From: Mariniphaga sp041686935
GTDB lineage: Bacteria; Bacteroidota; Bacteroidia; Bacteroidales; Prolixibacteraceae
Direction: 5' to 3'
Assembly (NCBI GenBank): GCA_041686935.1
Contig: JAWLCW010000001.1
Coordinates: forward strand, 372,001-436,000
DNA length: 64,000 nucleotides
Both the position numbers and the translations under genes were made by a program. Below, piece by piece: positions 25,933 to 36,757 of this stretch. The notes below the pieces were generated by a model that was given only the letters and a program-made list of their open reading frames with translations, was not told the origin of the DNA and searched no databases. How positions within the stretch are numbered: position 1 is the first letter of the stretch; each line of letters starts with the position of its first letter.

Positions 25933-27030
25933 ATGACAGATACAATTAAAGTTGGTATATCACACGGCGACATTAACGGAATCAGTTACGAGGTTATAAT
26001 GAAAACCCTGCTCGATCCGCGCATTATGGAAATGTGTACCCCTATTATTTACGGATCGCCAAAAGTAGCAGCATATCACCGAAAAGCGCTGAATATTAAC
26101 AACCTTAGCCTGAATCATGTCCGTTCGCCAAAAGAAGCGGGTCCCGGACGTGCCCATGTACTTAACTGCATTGATGACAACATTCGGGTAGAGCTGGGAA
26201 AATCGACCCCGGATGCCGGCGAAGCCTCATTTATGGCTCTTGACAGGGCCGTCACAGATTTGCGGGAAGGTTTGATTGATGTGCTGGTTACGGCGCCCAT
26301 TAATAAGGACAATATTCAAAGCGAAAAATTTAATTTTCCCGGGCATACCGAGTTTTTAGCCCAGCGGTTTAATTCCGGCAATTTTTTGATGCTTATGGTG
26401 AGTGAAACCATGAAAATTGGGTTGGTAACAACCCACTTGCCCATTTCTAAAGTTGCAGAGCACATTACCAAAGAGGTTATCTTGTCAAAGCTCCGGATTA
26501 TTTCTCAGTCGCTTCAACAGGATTTTGCCATTACCCGTCCGCGCATTGCTGTTTTCGGATTGAATCCTCATGCCGGCGATAACGGATTGCTTGGCAAGGA
26601 AGAGAATGAAATTATTCTTCCGGCTATTATTCAGGCAAAAAAAGAAGGAATTATTGCGTTGGGACCCTATCCTGCAGATGGCTTCTTTGGCTCGGAAAAC
26701 TACCGGAAATTCGATGCCATTTTAGCCATGTACCATGATCAGGGGTTAATTCCTTTTAAACTGGCATCATTCGACCGCGGTGTGAACTACACTGCCGGAT
26801 TACCGGTTATAAGAACATCTCCGGCCCATGGAACAGCGTACGAACTGGCAGGAGAAGACAAGGCATCGCCCGACTCATTCCGTCAGTCGCTTTACCTGGC
26901 CCTCGATATTTATAAGAACCGGAAAATTTATGAAGAAATTACCAGGAACCCGCTTAAAAAATACGATATCAATTCAAACCAGGAAGACGAAAGCATTGAC
27001 ATAGAAGCAGAAGACGATCAAAACTATTAA
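25933..27030 (+). CDS. pdxA: 4-hydroxythreonine-4-phosphate dehydrogenase
   Basis: A 365-residue NAD-dependent enzyme of the DXP-dependent pyridoxal phosphate pathway. It shows VGISHGDINGISYEVIMKTL (normally GDPxGIGPE), TAPINKDNIQ, FPGHTEFLAQRF, the metal-binding GLNPHAGDNGLLGKEENEII, the second metal-site region MYHDQGLIPFKLASFDRGVN and RTSPAHGTAYELAG. The N-terminal GDxNGIxYE variant is common in Bacteroidota. A short acidic C-terminal tail (SNQEDESIDIEAEDDQNY) is atypical. It is followed 11 bp later by ruvA, so pdxA-ruvA-sprA may be co-transcribed. Confidence 0.94.
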   Translation: MTDTIKVGISHGDINGISYEVIMKTLLDPRIMEMCTPIIYGSPKVAAYHRKALNINNLSLNHVRSPKEAGPGRAHVLNCIDDNIRVELGKSTPDAGEASFMALDRAVTDLREGLIDVLVTAPINKDNIQSEKFNFPGHTEFLAQRFNSGNFLMLMVSETMKIGLVTTHLPISKVAEHITKEVILSKLRIISQSLQQDFAITRPRIAVFGLNPHAGDNGLLGKEENEIILPAIIQAKKEGIIALGPYPADGFFGSENYRKFDAILAMYHDQGLIPFKLASFDRGVNYTAGLPVIRTSPAHGTAYELAGEDKASPDSFRQSLYLALDIYKNRKIYEEITRNPLKKYDINSNQEDESIDIEAEDDQNY

Positions 27031-27041
27031 AATTTTTGCAC

Positions 27042-27623
27042 ATGTACGAATTTATCCGGGGTGCTGTTGCAGGCCTTAATCCGGCAAGTGTGATAATTGA
27101 AACCGGTGGAATCGGTTTTTTTGTAAATATTTCGCTGAATACCTATAGTAAAATAAATGGTAAGCAACAGGCCAGCCTTCTTATTCATCAGGTAGTGCGC
27201 GAAGATGCCCATATTTTATACGGGTTTGCCGAAAAACGTGAAAGAGATTTGTTTCGTAATCTCATTTCGGTGAGCGGAGTGGGAGCCAGCACGGCTATCA
27301 TGATGCTTTCGTCGTTAAACCCCGATGAAATTACAGCAGCAGTTACAACGGGTAATACCGATGTTTTAAAGGCAGTAAAAGGAATTGGCGCAAAAACCGC
27401 ACAGCGTATTATTATCGACCTGAGAGATAAACTTGGCAAAATGCCTGAAACCGGCCAAATTTTGATTTCACCAGACAATACTCTGCGAAATGAAGCGTTA
27501 TCTGCATTAGTCATGCTGGGATTTGCCAAAAAGGATGCGGAGAAAGCAGTGTCGAAAATTATCAGTGAAGATCCGGAAGCAAACCTTGAGCGTGTGATAA
27601 AAACAGCATTAAAAAGGTTATAA
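27042..27623 (+). CDS. ruvA: Holliday junction branch migration protein RuvA
   Basis: A 193-residue protein that forms tetramers binding Holliday junctions and loads the RuvB motor. The N-terminal OB domain begins MYEFIRGAVAGLNPASVIIE. Two helix-hairpin-helix motifs follow (DLFRNLISVSGVGASTAIMM and AVKGIGAKTAQRIIIDLRDK). The C-terminal domain III is EALSALVMLGFAKKDAEKAV. Length is typical. ATG 27042 is preferred over TTG 27036 because it matches the family N-terminus. It sits just upstream of sprA with an 7-bp gap, a gene order known in Bacteroidota. Confidence 0.96.
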   Translation: MYEFIRGAVAGLNPASVIIETGGIGFFVNISLNTYSKINGKQQASLLIHQVVREDAHILYGFAEKRERDLFRNLISVSGVGASTAIMMLSSLNPDEITAAVTTGNTDVLKAVKGIGAKTAQRIIIDLRDKLGKMPETGQILISPDNTLRNEALSALVMLGFAKKDAEKAVSKIISEDPEANLERVIKTALKRL

Positions 27624-27630
27624 AACAGGA

Positions 27631-30600
27631 ATGAGATTGGGGCGTTTTCTACAAAAACCATACTATACTTGCCTGCTTGCCTCCCTGCTCGGATTTGCCG
27701 GAATCAGCACAGCAACTGCCAGTGATCGTTATGATTTACCCCTGGCACAACTTCAGGATACAACAACAATAGAGCCAGCAGGACCCTTGCCATTTCCATT
27801 CAGGGATCAGCCGGCTTTTGGAATTCCTTCACGTGACACATCCAAAATTTTTCTGAATAAGCCCGGCAATATCAATTTTGAAATTGAATATGACCCGGAA
27901 ACCGGACAATATATTTTTTATGAAAAAATAGGTAATCTGAATTACCGGCTTCCCCAGGCCATGTCACGGGAAGAATATATTCGGTACGATTTCGACAAAT
28001 CGATTAGAGATTACTGGAGGCAACGAAGCCGGATTCATGAAATGGATCAACGGGGCTCATTAATCCCTCAGCTTACCATTGGAGGAGAAGCTTTTAACCG
28101 CGTTTTTGGTGGTAATGTGGTAAATATTCAGCCTCAGGGTTATGTGGAAGTAAGTTTTGGCTACCAGGTAAATACCACCGAAAACCCGGCAATTCCGGAG
28201 CGATTGCGAAGGGTACCAACATTCGATTTTGACGAGAAAATTCAGATGAACGTGATGGGCCAGATTGGTACAAAAATGAACATGCGCGTTAATTACAACA
28301 CCGAAGCCACGTTCGATTATGAAAACAAAATGAATCTGGAATATACCGGCGATGAGGACGAAATTATAAAACGTATTGAAGCCGGTAACGTTTCATTGCC
28401 ATTGAGTGGTTCGCTTATTACAGGCGCCTCAAACCTTTTTGGTGTAAAAACAGAAATGCAGTTTGGTCGGTTAACGGTTACTACCCTTTTTTCACAGCAT
28501 AAAGGCGAATCACAAACCGTTGAAACAGAAGGCGGCGCCCAGGTAACCAGTTTTGAAATTTCAGCTGCCAACTACGACGCCAACCGGCACTTTTTCCTGT
28601 CGCAATATTTCAGGGATAATTACGACAAGTGGCTTCAGAATACTGCTGTTCCGCTCACTCCCATCACCATCAATAAAATTGAAATTTGGGTAACCAATAA
28701 ATCAAACAATTTTACCGAGTCGCGAAATATTATTGCTTTTCAGGACCTTGGTGAACACAATCCAAATATTTTCAATCAGATTCCGGCATTCCAGGAAACC
28801 CCGTCAATGCCTTATCCCGAAAACATTTTTCCCCACAACGATGCCAACGGCCTCTACTATGAAATGGCAAACACATACAGCGATATACGAAATACACAGA
28901 GTATTACATCGGTTATGGCACAATTTAGTCCCGGGTTTTTGGGCGGACAGGATTTCGAAAAAATTGAACAGGCCCGCAAGCTGACCCCCTCAGAATATAA
29001 CGTAAATGAACGACTTGGATACATTTCGCTCAACACAGCCCTTAATTCAGACGAAGTACTCGCAGTGGCTTACAGTTATACTTCAGGGGGAAAGGTTTTC
29101 CAGGTGGGGGAGTTTTCTACCGATGGGATAGAAGCTCCAAGAACACTGGTGCTGAAGCTGCTGAAAGGTACCAGCCTGTCGCCCGGCCTGCCTACCTGGG
29201 ATTTGATGATGAAAAACATTTACAATCTGGATGCCTATCAGTTATCCCGTGAGGATTTTGTACTCGATATTGTTTATCAAAACGATTCTACCGGAACATT
29301 CATCAATTACCTTCCCGAAGGCCGGCTTAACGGACGTATTTTACTTGAGGTGATGAACCTCGACAAATTGAATAAACAACTCGACCCATACAAAGACGGC
29401 AGGTTTGATTACATTGAGGGAATTACGGTCAATTCAAACCGGGGCAGGATAATATTTCCGGTGCTGGAGCCTTTTGGCCGGCATTTGGCCGATTCCATTC
29501 AGGACCCGGGTTTAATCGAAAAATATACCTTCCAGTCGCTTTACGATTCCACCCAGGTTTATGCCGAACAGGATGCCGAACACAACAAATTCAGGCTGGT
29601 TGGAAGTTACAAAGGTGCTTCGGGATCAGATATTTCCTTAAATACGCTTAATCTGGCACAGGGCTCTGTGAGGGTTACGGCCGGAGGACGTGAGCTCATG
29701 GAAAATGTGGATTACACTGTGGACTATACACTCGGGCGGGTCAGAATTATCAATCAGGCACTTTTGGAAGCCGGAACCCCAATTCAGGTTTCTACCGAAA
29801 GCGAAGACCTGTTTACCATGCAGCGGAAAACGTTGCTTGGTACCCATGCAAACTATGCTTTCTCCGACAACTTTAACATCGGCGCAACTGCCCTTTATAT
29901 GCAGGAACGGCCATTAACACAAAAAGTGGACTACGGCGAAGACCCCATTTCCAATCTAATGGTAGGATTTGATGCCCGCTATTCCACCCAAAGTAAATTC
30001 CTGACCAAAGCTGTTGATGCCCTTCCGTTTTACAGTACCAACACCCCTTCAACCATTGACGTAGAGGCTGAAGTCGCCCGGTTGATTCCGGGCCATTCAA
30101 GGGTAATTGAAAAAAGCGGGAATGCTTATATTGATGATTTTGAGGGAACAAAAACAACCATCGACCTGAAAGCGAGGCAATCATGGACTTTGGCGAGCAC
30201 ACCGCAGCACCAGAATAATCTTTTCCCCGAAGGAAACCTTACCAACCGCCTTGAATACGGATTTAACAGGGCCAGGCTGGCTTTTTACATTATCGATCCT
30301 TTATTTTTAAGAAACAACAGCCTGACTCCGGATCATATCAGAAACGATCCCGACATGCAGTCAAATCATTTTGTTCGCGAAGTTTTTGAAAAAGAAATTT
30401 TCCCGGCAAAGGAATCGCCGGTTGGTCAACCTACCAATATTCCTGTTTTTGATGTGGCATTTTATCCTGAAGAACGCGGGCCATACAATTACGACACATA
30501 TCCTACATCTTATTCGGCAGGCGTAAATCCGGATGGTACACTGGCATCTCCTGATACCCGGTGGGGCGGAATCATGCGGCGGATTGAGACCAGCGATTTT

Positions 30601-33600
30601 GAAACGGCCAACATCGAGTTTATCGAATTCTGGATGATGGATCCTTTTGTTTACGATACGCTGGGAATGCATAACGGCGGAGAACTTTTTTTTAACCTGG
30701 GTGATATTTCTGAAGACATTTTGCGCGACGGGCGGAAATCGTTTGAACAGGGATTGCCAACCTCCGGAATTGTTACAAATGTTGATACTACAGTTTGGGG
30801 CCGGGTTTCCACGCTTCAGTCGCTGGTAAATGCATTCGACAATAACCCGGAATCCAGAAGGTATCAGGATATTGGGATTGATGGATTGAACGATGAGGAT
30901 GAACGGCTGTTTTTCGAAGAGTACCTGAACCAACTGCGCGATTTGGTTTATGACGATGTTTTTGAAAAATATTACAACGACCCTTCTTCCGATAATTTTC
31001 ATTATTACCGAGGCTCAAATTTCGATCGCGAGCAGGTTGGAATTCTTGAACGGTACAAATACTTTAACGGCCCGGACGGGAATTCACCCACAACTGAAAT
31101 GTCACCCGAAACTTATCCCACTGCGGCCTCTTCCATCCCCGATATGGAAGACATCAACAACGACAATACACTTAACGAAACAGAGCGTTATTACCAGTAC
31201 CAGGTAAAAATTAAAAAGGAAGATATGCAGTTGGGTCACAACTACATAACTGATGTTAAGGAAAGCCGCGTTCAATTGAAAAACGGTCAGATTGGCGAAG
31301 TAAAATGGTACCAGTTTAAAATTCCGGTTCGTGATCCTGATCAGGTCGTTGGAAACATTCGGGATTATAAATCAATCCGGTTTTTAAGGATGTATCTGCG
31401 GGGATTTGAAGATCCGGTAATTTTGCGGTTTGCCACGCTCGATTTGGTGAGAGCAGACTGGCGCCGTTACTCCAGACATATTGGCGAACCCGATGCCAAC
31501 TCGCCCAATGGTACCTTCGATGTTTCGGCAGTGAATATTGAAGAAAACGGAAGCCGCCAGCCGGTGAATTACATTCTTCCCCCGGGAATCAGCCGTGTTA
31601 TCGATCCTCAAAACCCTCAGCTCAGGCAGTTGAACGAACAGTCGATGGTGCTGAAGGTTACCGAACTGGAACAGGGCGATGCACGTGCAGCCTACAAACC
31701 GCTTTACATGGACTTCAGAAGATATAAACGACTGAAACTGGAAGTTCACGCCGAGGAAATGCCCGATTATCCGCTCAGGGACGATGAACTGCACTTTTTC
31801 ATCCGATTGGGTTCCGACTACAATTTCAACTATTACGAATATGAAGTTCCGCTGAAACTGACACCACCAGGCCGGTACAACGGAGAAATAGAAAGTGACC
31901 GGTATATTGTGTGGCCCGATGAAAACCGGCTCGATATTCCGCTCGAAATTTTCACCAACGTTAAACTCGACCGGAACGCTGAAATAAGAAGGGAAGGTTC
32001 AACTTTAGGGATTCAGGATGTGTATGAAACCGTTCATCGTGGCTGGAATAAAGACAAAAACCGCGTAAAGGTGAAGGGAAGCCCTAATCTGGGTAATGTA
32101 CAGGTAGTTATGATGGGAATACGGCACAAACGGGGCCAACTCAACACCGGACCCAAATCAGTGGAAGTTTGGGTAAACGAAATGAGGCTTTCTGATTTCG
32201 ATCAAAGCGGAGGCTGGGCTGCCAATGCACGTGCCACAACCCGGCTGGCCGATTTGGGAAGCATTACAGTTGCCGGGCGAACCCGTTCTGCCGGCTTTGG
32301 AAGTATAAGCCAGAATGTAAACAGCCGGGCACTGGAAGATTTAAATGAAATTGATGTGGCTGCTTCCATTGATTTGGGGCGCTTTTTTCCCGAAAAGGCA
32401 GGCGTTCGGTTACCCATGTATTACGGATATTCCCGGAGTGCGCGAAATCCCAAATACAACCCGCTGGAACCCGACATTGAAATGGATAAATCACTCGAAC
32501 GGGCCGAATCACAGCAAATTAGGGACTCGATAAAACACATTGCCCAGGATTTGGTTACCCGGAAAAGCATAAACTTTACAAACGTTCGGGTAGAGCCGCA
32601 GCGGGAACAAACCAAAGCTCATATCTGGGACCCCGAAAACTTTTCAGTTTCCTATTCCTACAACGAAATTTTCAGAAGAAATGTAAACACGGAATTTAAT
32701 GTGGATAAAACCTACCGGGGAATGTTTTCATACAATTACAGCGCCCGCCCCACCCTGGTTGAGCCGTTCAATAAAATAAATCTGCTGCAGAAAGGGCCGT
32801 TAAAATTACTGGGCGATTTTAATTTCTATCCGTTGCCTACCCAGATTTCTTACCGGACCGATCTTTCGCGGCGATATCACGAAAACCAAACGCGAAACAT
32901 TACTAATCCTCAGTTCATTTTGCCCGCCACCTATGAAAAGGATTTTCTTTGGAACAAGTTTTTCGATTTAAGGTACGATGTAACGCGTTCTGTGAAGTTT
33001 GACTTTTCTTCGCGCGGTACTTCCCGGATTGATGAACCCGAGGGCCGTTTAAACAAGGATATGGACGATTACCAAATGCGCCGCGACTCCATTCTGACAA
33101 ACCTATGGAACATGGGACGTCCAACATTGTACAACCACAATGTAAATATTTCCTATACCCTTCCGATTAACCGGATTCAAATGTTAAACTTTATTACCTC
33201 TACGGTAAGGTATCAGGGAACCTACGACTGGCAGGCAGGACCAATCACTGCAGATACCATCAGGTTGGGAAATCGTGTTCAAAATTCAAGAAATATTCAG
33301 CTTACAGGTAACGTAAACCTGCAAAGTTTGTACAATAAAGTGCCTTATTTCCAGGAACTGAATCAGAAATTCAGAAGAACCGGTGGAAGCCGGTATAGTA
33401 TGAACAGGCAAACAAGTAGTGCAAGAGGACAACAACAGCAACAGGAACAACCCCAAAGGAAGATAGAACAATCGTACTCGGGTAATGTTAATCTGACAGC
33501 AAATCAACCGCAAACCATCAATCATAAGCTGAACACCCGGAAAGTAAGAGTGGTGGTTACCGGTGCCAACGGTGAAACAGTTCGCGGCAGAACAAATATT

Positions 33601-35151
33601 GTTGATGCCAACAGCGTTGAATTTATTCCGCTTGCAGACGCGGGCCAGGGACAAGTTACAGTTACAGGTGTGCCGGGAGACCAGACCCTGTTTAAAGATG
33701 TTCTCGACATTACCACCAGAATGCTTATTGGGATTCGTACCATTTCGGTTAACTACAGTCTCAACGGAGGAACAGTTCTTCCCGGTTATTTGCCGCAACC
33801 GAGTCTTTTTGGTGCAGGAACCTACAACCCCGAAGTAAATATGTTTGGACGGGATTTGGGAACGAGTTTCGCACCCGGATTTCCTTTCCTTGCAGGTTGG
33901 CAGGATTACAATTTTGCACGGAGAGCCGCTGAAAATGGTTGGGTTACTACCGATTCCACACTTAACATGCCGTACCTGTTTACCAAAAATGAAAGAATAA
34001 GTATCAGGACTACCGTTGAACCACTTCCCGATTTACGCATTGATGTAACTGCCGATCGCTCCTTCTCGAAAAACATCAGCGAATTTTACAATTACAACCC
34101 GGCATCCGGCGATTTCAGGGCAAATAGTTTTTCCGAAACAGGAAACTTTAGTATGTCAACCCTAACCTGGGGAACTGCTTTTTTTGCAATGGGAAAAGGT
34201 GAAGTACACCAGTCGGAGGCGTTTGAGAACTTCAAGGAATACAGGCAGATTATTGCCCGCAGGCTGGCTGCCCGGCGTGATCCCAATAACGGTTTTGGAT
34301 ACGATCCGAATGCACCTCATGCAGAGCATCCCGGTTTCCCCGACGGTTACGGGCCAAACTCAGTGGAAGTGCTGGTGCCTGCTTTCCTGGCTGCTTATCA
34401 GGATAAAGATCCGCACAACGTTTCGCTTGGACTTTTCCCATCCATTAAATTTATTCGCCCGAACTGGCGTGTTCAATATGAGGGTATGGTTTCGAAAATT
34501 CCGGGACTCAACCGCATTATGCGTTCTCTGAATTTTACACACTCCTATCGTTCCAGCTACAATGTGGGATCATTTATCACCAACCTGAGATATGAAGAGC
34601 AGGCCGACGGGTTCAGCTATGTTCGCGACATTGCAAACAATTTTATAACTCCATACGATTTCAACTCGGTAAGTATTATGGAAACGTTCAGCCCGCTAAT
34701 CAATATGGATATCATGTGGCATGGTGATTTAACTACCCGCGGCGAAATCAAAAAATCGCGGAATTTAACCCTTTCTTTTGCAAATAATCAGATTACAGAA
34801 GTGTTAAGTGATGAATATACAGTTGGGATGGGTTATCGTTTCACACAAATGGATTTAATAATCAAAACCAAAAATTCGCAGCAGGCTTACTCCAACGACC
34901 TCAATCTTCGGGCAGATTTGTCCTATCGGAAGAATAAAACCGTATTGCGCAAAATTGTGGAAGACGATGACCAGATTACAGCCGGACAAAGCGCTTTTAC
35001 CATTAAAACCACTGCCGATTATATGCTCAGCGACAGGTTCCAGATGCGTCTTTTCTTCGACAAGGTACTGAATAATCCGTTCACATCGCTTTCATTCCCA
35101 ACATCCAATACCAATGTTGGAGTAAGTTTCAGGTTTACTTTGGCACAGTAA
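27631..35151 (+). CDS. sprA: Type IX secretion translocon protein SprA
   Basis: A 2,506-residue outer-membrane protein, close to the 2,400-2,500 residues typical of SprA. In Flavobacterium SprA forms a 36-strand barrel, the export channel of the type IX secretion system. After a signal peptide (ending near TATA) come the N-terminal SprA regions (RDTSKIFLNKPGNINFEIEY; LTIGGEAFNRVFGGNVVNIQ; QMNVMGQIGTKMNMRVNYN), a second SprA_N-like region (about 1060-1500) and repeated barrel strands. The end (PTSNTNVGVSFRFTLAQ) is a terminal strand. A Gln-rich stretch near residue 1935 (RGQQQQQEQPQRK) is a local oddity. A probable client with a sorting domain is encoded at 45.2-48.1 kb. Confidence 0.95.
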   Translation: MRLGRFLQKPYYTCLLASLLGFAGISTATASDRYDLPLAQLQDTTTIEPAGPLPFPFRDQPAFGIPSRDTSKIFLNKPGNINFEIEYDPETGQYIFYEKIGNLNYRLPQAMSREEYIRYDFDKSIRDYWRQRSRIHEMDQRGSLIPQLTIGGEAFNRVFGGNVVNIQPQGYVEVSFGYQVNTTENPAIPERLRRVPTFDFDEKIQMNVMGQIGTKMNMRVNYNTEATFDYENKMNLEYTGDEDEIIKRIEAGNVSLPLSGSLITGASNLFGVKTEMQFGRLTVTTLFSQHKGESQTVETEGGAQVTSFEISAANYDANRHFFLSQYFRDNYDKWLQNTAVPLTPITINKIEIWVTNKSNNFTESRNIIAFQDLGEHNPNIFNQIPAFQETPSMPYPENIFPHNDANGLYYEMANTYSDIRNTQSITSVMAQFSPGFLGGQDFEKIEQARKLTPSEYNVNERLGYISLNTALNSDEVLAVAYSYTSGGKVFQVGEFSTDGIEAPRTLVLKLLKGTSLSPGLPTWDLMMKNIYNLDAYQLSREDFVLDIVYQNDSTGTFINYLPEGRLNGRILLEVMNLDKLNKQLDPYKDGRFDYIEGITVNSNRGRIIFPVLEPFGRHLADSIQDPGLIEKYTFQSLYDSTQVYAEQDAEHNKFRLVGSYKGASGSDISLNTLNLAQGSVRVTAGGRELMENVDYTVDYTLGRVRIINQALLEAGTPIQVSTESEDLFTMQRKTLLGTHANYAFSDNFNIGATALYMQERPLTQKVDYGEDPISNLMVGFDARYSTQSKFLTKAVDALPFYSTNTPSTIDVEAEVARLIPGHSRVIEKSGNAYIDDFEGTKTTIDLKARQSWTLASTPQHQNNLFPEGNLTNRLEYGFNRARLAFYIIDPLFLRNNSLTPDHIRNDPDMQSNHFVREVFEKEIFPAKESPVGQPTNIPVFDVAFYPEERGPYNYDTYPTSYSAGVNPDGTLASPDTRWGGIMRRIETSDFETANIEFIEFWMMDPFVYDTLGMHNGGELFFNLGDISEDILRDGRKSFEQGLPTSGIVTNVDTTVWGRVSTLQSLVNAFDNNPESRRYQDIGIDGLNDEDERLFFEEYLNQLRDLVYDDVFEKYYNDPSSDNFHYYRGSNFDREQVGILERYKYFNGPDGNSPTTEMSPETYPTAASSIPDMEDINNDNTLNETERYYQYQVKIKKEDMQLGHNYITDVKESRVQLKNGQIGEVKWYQFKIPVRDPDQVVGNIRDYKSIRFLRMYLRGFEDPVILRFATLDLVRADWRRYSRHIGEPDANSPNGTFDVSAVNIEENGSRQPVNYILPPGISRVIDPQNPQLRQLNEQSMVLKVTELEQGDARAAYKPLYMDFRRYKRLKLEVHAEEMPDYPLRDDELHFFIRLGSDYNFNYYEYEVPLKLTPPGRYNGEIESDRYIVWPDENRLDIPLEIFTNVKLDRNAEIRREGSTLGIQDVYETVHRGWNKDKNRVKVKGSPNLGNVQVVMMGIRHKRGQLNTGPKSVEVWVNEMRLSDFDQSGGWAANARATTRLADLGSITVAGRTRSAGFGSISQNVNSRALEDLNEIDVAASIDLGRFFPEKAGVRLPMYYGYSRSARNPKYNPLEPDIEMDKSLERAESQQIRDSIKHIAQDLVTRKSINFTNVRVEPQREQTKAHIWDPENFSVSYSYNEIFRRNVNTEFNVDKTYRGMFSYNYSARPTLVEPFNKINLLQKGPLKLLGDFNFYPLPTQISYRTDLSRRYHENQTRNITNPQFILPATYEKDFLWNKFFDLRYDVTRSVKFDFSSRGTSRIDEPEGRLNKDMDDYQMRRDSILTNLWNMGRPTLYNHNVNISYTLPINRIQMLNFITSTVRYQGTYDWQAGPITADTIRLGNRVQNSRNIQLTGNVNLQSLYNKVPYFQELNQKFRRTGGSRYSMNRQTSSARGQQQQQEQPQRKIEQSYSGNVNLTANQPQTINHKLNTRKVRVVVTGANGETVRGRTNIVDANSVEFIPLADAGQGQVTVTGVPGDQTLFKDVLDITTRMLIGIRTISVNYSLNGGTVLPGYLPQPSLFGAGTYNPEVNMFGRDLGTSFAPGFPFLAGWQDYNFARRAAENGWVTTDSTLNMPYLFTKNERISIRTTVEPLPDLRIDVTADRSFSKNISEFYNYNPASGDFRANSFSETGNFSMSTLTWGTAFFAMGKGEVHQSEAFENFKEYRQIIARRLAARRDPNNGFGYDPNAPHAEHPGFPDGYGPNSVEVLVPAFLAAYQDKDPHNVSLGLFPSIKFIRPNWRVQYEGMVSKIPGLNRIMRSLNFTHSYRSSYNVGSFITNLRYEEQADGFSYVRDIANNFITPYDFNSVSIMETFSPLINMDIMWHGDLTTRGEIKKSRNLTLSFANNQITEVLSDEYTVGMGYRFTQMDLIIKTKNSQQAYSNDLNLRADLSYRKNKTVLRKIVEDDDQITAGQSAFTIKTTADYMLSDRFQMRLFFDKVLNNPFTSLSFPTSNTNVGVSFRFTLAQ

Positions 35152-35193
35152 AAAGGAAATCTTAATTTTGGGTTCATTTTTTAATAGCCCGTT

Positions 35194-35628
35194 ATGGATT
35201 TTAGTTTGCTGAATTTGAACACTCCTTTGGAAATCATCAACCAGGGAATGAAAAAGAGCCTGATTGGAAATCTTGGGATTGAAGTTACCCGGATTGATAA
35301 TGGGCTGGTTGAAGGTTTTTTGCTTCTCTCGGAAAAAAACAGCCGCCCCGATGGTATTTTGCACGGCGGCGCCAACCTGGCACTTGCCGAAACGCTGGCA
35401 GGACTTGGCAGCATGCTGCTGGTAAATTTGACTGAATTTGACGTTTTGGGAACACAGGTTTCCGGGAACCACACCGGAGTTTTGGTAAAAGGCAAAGCGC
35501 TGGCCGAAGCAAAAATCATTCACCAGGGAAACAAGACCCACATCTGGAATGTTGATGTAAAAAACGAAGAAGAACGGCTGATTTCAACCGTCCGTGTTAC
35601 CAATATGATTGTAAAAAGGAATGACTGA
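35194..35628 (+). CDS. menI: Hotdog-fold thioesterase, probable DHNA-CoA hydrolase
   Basis: A 144-residue single hotdog domain of the PaaI/YbdB type. The active-site region is NSRPDGILHGGANLALAETL, with HGG and a downstream Glu as in this class, and TQVSGNHTGVLVKGKALAEA packs against it. It is the first gene of the menaquinone cluster and overlaps menF by 8 bp, so hydrolysis of 1,4-dihydroxy-2-naphthoyl-CoA is the natural role. Specificity cannot be proven from sequence, as related thioesterases act on phenylacetyl- or enterobactin-type esters. A 42-bp gap separates it from sprA. Confidence 0.75.
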   Translation: MDFSLLNLNTPLEIINQGMKKSLIGNLGIEVTRIDNGLVEGFLLLSEKNSRPDGILHGGANLALAETLAGLGSMLLVNLTEFDVLGTQVSGNHTGVLVKGKALAEAKIIHQGNKTHIWNVDVKNEEERLISTVRVTNMIVKRND

Positions 35629-36757
35629 TACGAAGGATTTCGCAGTATTTATCGATAAACTAATTGCAAAAAACTGTCCTTTTGCAATGTGGTCTGTGCC
35701 GGGAAGCAATTCTCCTGAGATAATTGTTGCCGAAAGGGAAAAAATAGTTTACCCCGCTCAATTCAACAAACTCAACGGACAGGAAGGGTTTGTTTTTGCG
35801 CCTTACCAGATAAGCAAAAATGCTCCGCTGGTACTTTTAAAACCCGGAATTTATAAAAAGGGTATAAATGAAATTGTAAAAATCAACTGTGAAAATATCC
35901 CTGAAGAGCCGGTTGCTGAAATTAAACCGGTTTTCCCTTTTTTCATTTCTCATATTGACTATTTGAAAGATATTGAGAACACCATAAGCGAAATAAAAAA
36001 TACCAAACTGGCCAAAGTTATTGTATCGCGGTTAATTCCTGTTGCGCGAAAAGGCGAGTCGGTTGGTGAAATTTACATACAGTTATTGCAGCAAACGCCA
36101 AACGCTTTTGTTTACCTGGTAAACCTTCCGGCAAACAGAGATGGGCTTCCGAAAGCCGGATTATGGATGGGAGCCACGCCCGAAGTTCTGTTGCGTTCCG
36201 AAGGAAAAACGCTTGAAACCGTGTCGCTGGCCGGAACACAATCAAGGTGCGATGATAACGATTACAGTTGGCACACCAAGGAAATTGAGGAGCAGGCATT
36301 TGTTTCGAGGTACCTGCTCGATGTGTTTTACAAATTCAACATCCATCCCTACACCACACAAGGGCCTGAAACACTTGAGAGCGGTAAGGTTGCACACCTT
36401 TCAACCAGTTTCCGGTTTGCAGCAAAAAAGCTGGAAGCCAATCTGGGTGATTTTATTGCCGAACTTCATCCCACACCGGCAGTATGCGGCTATCCCAAGC
36501 CAAAAGCGGCGAAGTTCATTCCCAAAATTGAAAAACACGACCGCCGCTATTACACCGGTTATTTGGGTCCGTGGCGGTTGAACGGCGATGTGGGATTATT
36601 TGTAAATTTGCGTTGTATGGAAATTTTGCCGCAACAGTATATTTTGTATTCCGGTGGCGGAATTACAGCCCGCTCGGTACCGGAAGACGAGTGGGAGGAA
36701 ACCAATAAAAAGGCAACCACACTTTTGTCGGCCATTGAAACAGTACAAAACAGATGA
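35621..36757 (+). CDS. menF: Isochorismate synthase
   Basis: A 378-residue chorismate-binding enzyme making isochorismate from chorismate at the first committed step of menaquinone synthesis. The C-terminal half has the family signatures KVIVSRLIPVARKGESVGEI, ETVSLAGTQSRCDD, EIEEQAFVSRYLLDVF, ELHPTPAVCGYPKPKA and YTGYLGPWRLNGDVGLFVNL. These include the acid/base and Mg2+ site residues of the MenF/EntC/salicylate synthase fold. Its gene order before menD makes menF the right call over entC. It overlaps both the hotdog gene (8 bp) and menD (4 bp). Confidence 0.94.
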   Translation: MTDTKDFAVFIDKLIAKNCPFAMWSVPGSNSPEIIVAEREKIVYPAQFNKLNGQEGFVFAPYQISKNAPLVLLKPGIYKKGINEIVKINCENIPEEPVAEIKPVFPFFISHIDYLKDIENTISEIKNTKLAKVIVSRLIPVARKGESVGEIYIQLLQQTPNAFVYLVNLPANRDGLPKAGLWMGATPEVLLRSEGKTLETVSLAGTQSRCDDNDYSWHTKEIEEQAFVSRYLLDVFYKFNIHPYTTQGPETLESGKVAHLSTSFRFAAKKLEANLGDFIAELHPTPAVCGYPKPKAAKFIPKIEKHDRRYYTGYLGPWRLNGDVGLFVNLRCMEILPQQYILYSGGGITARSVPEDEWEETNKKATTLLSAIETVQNR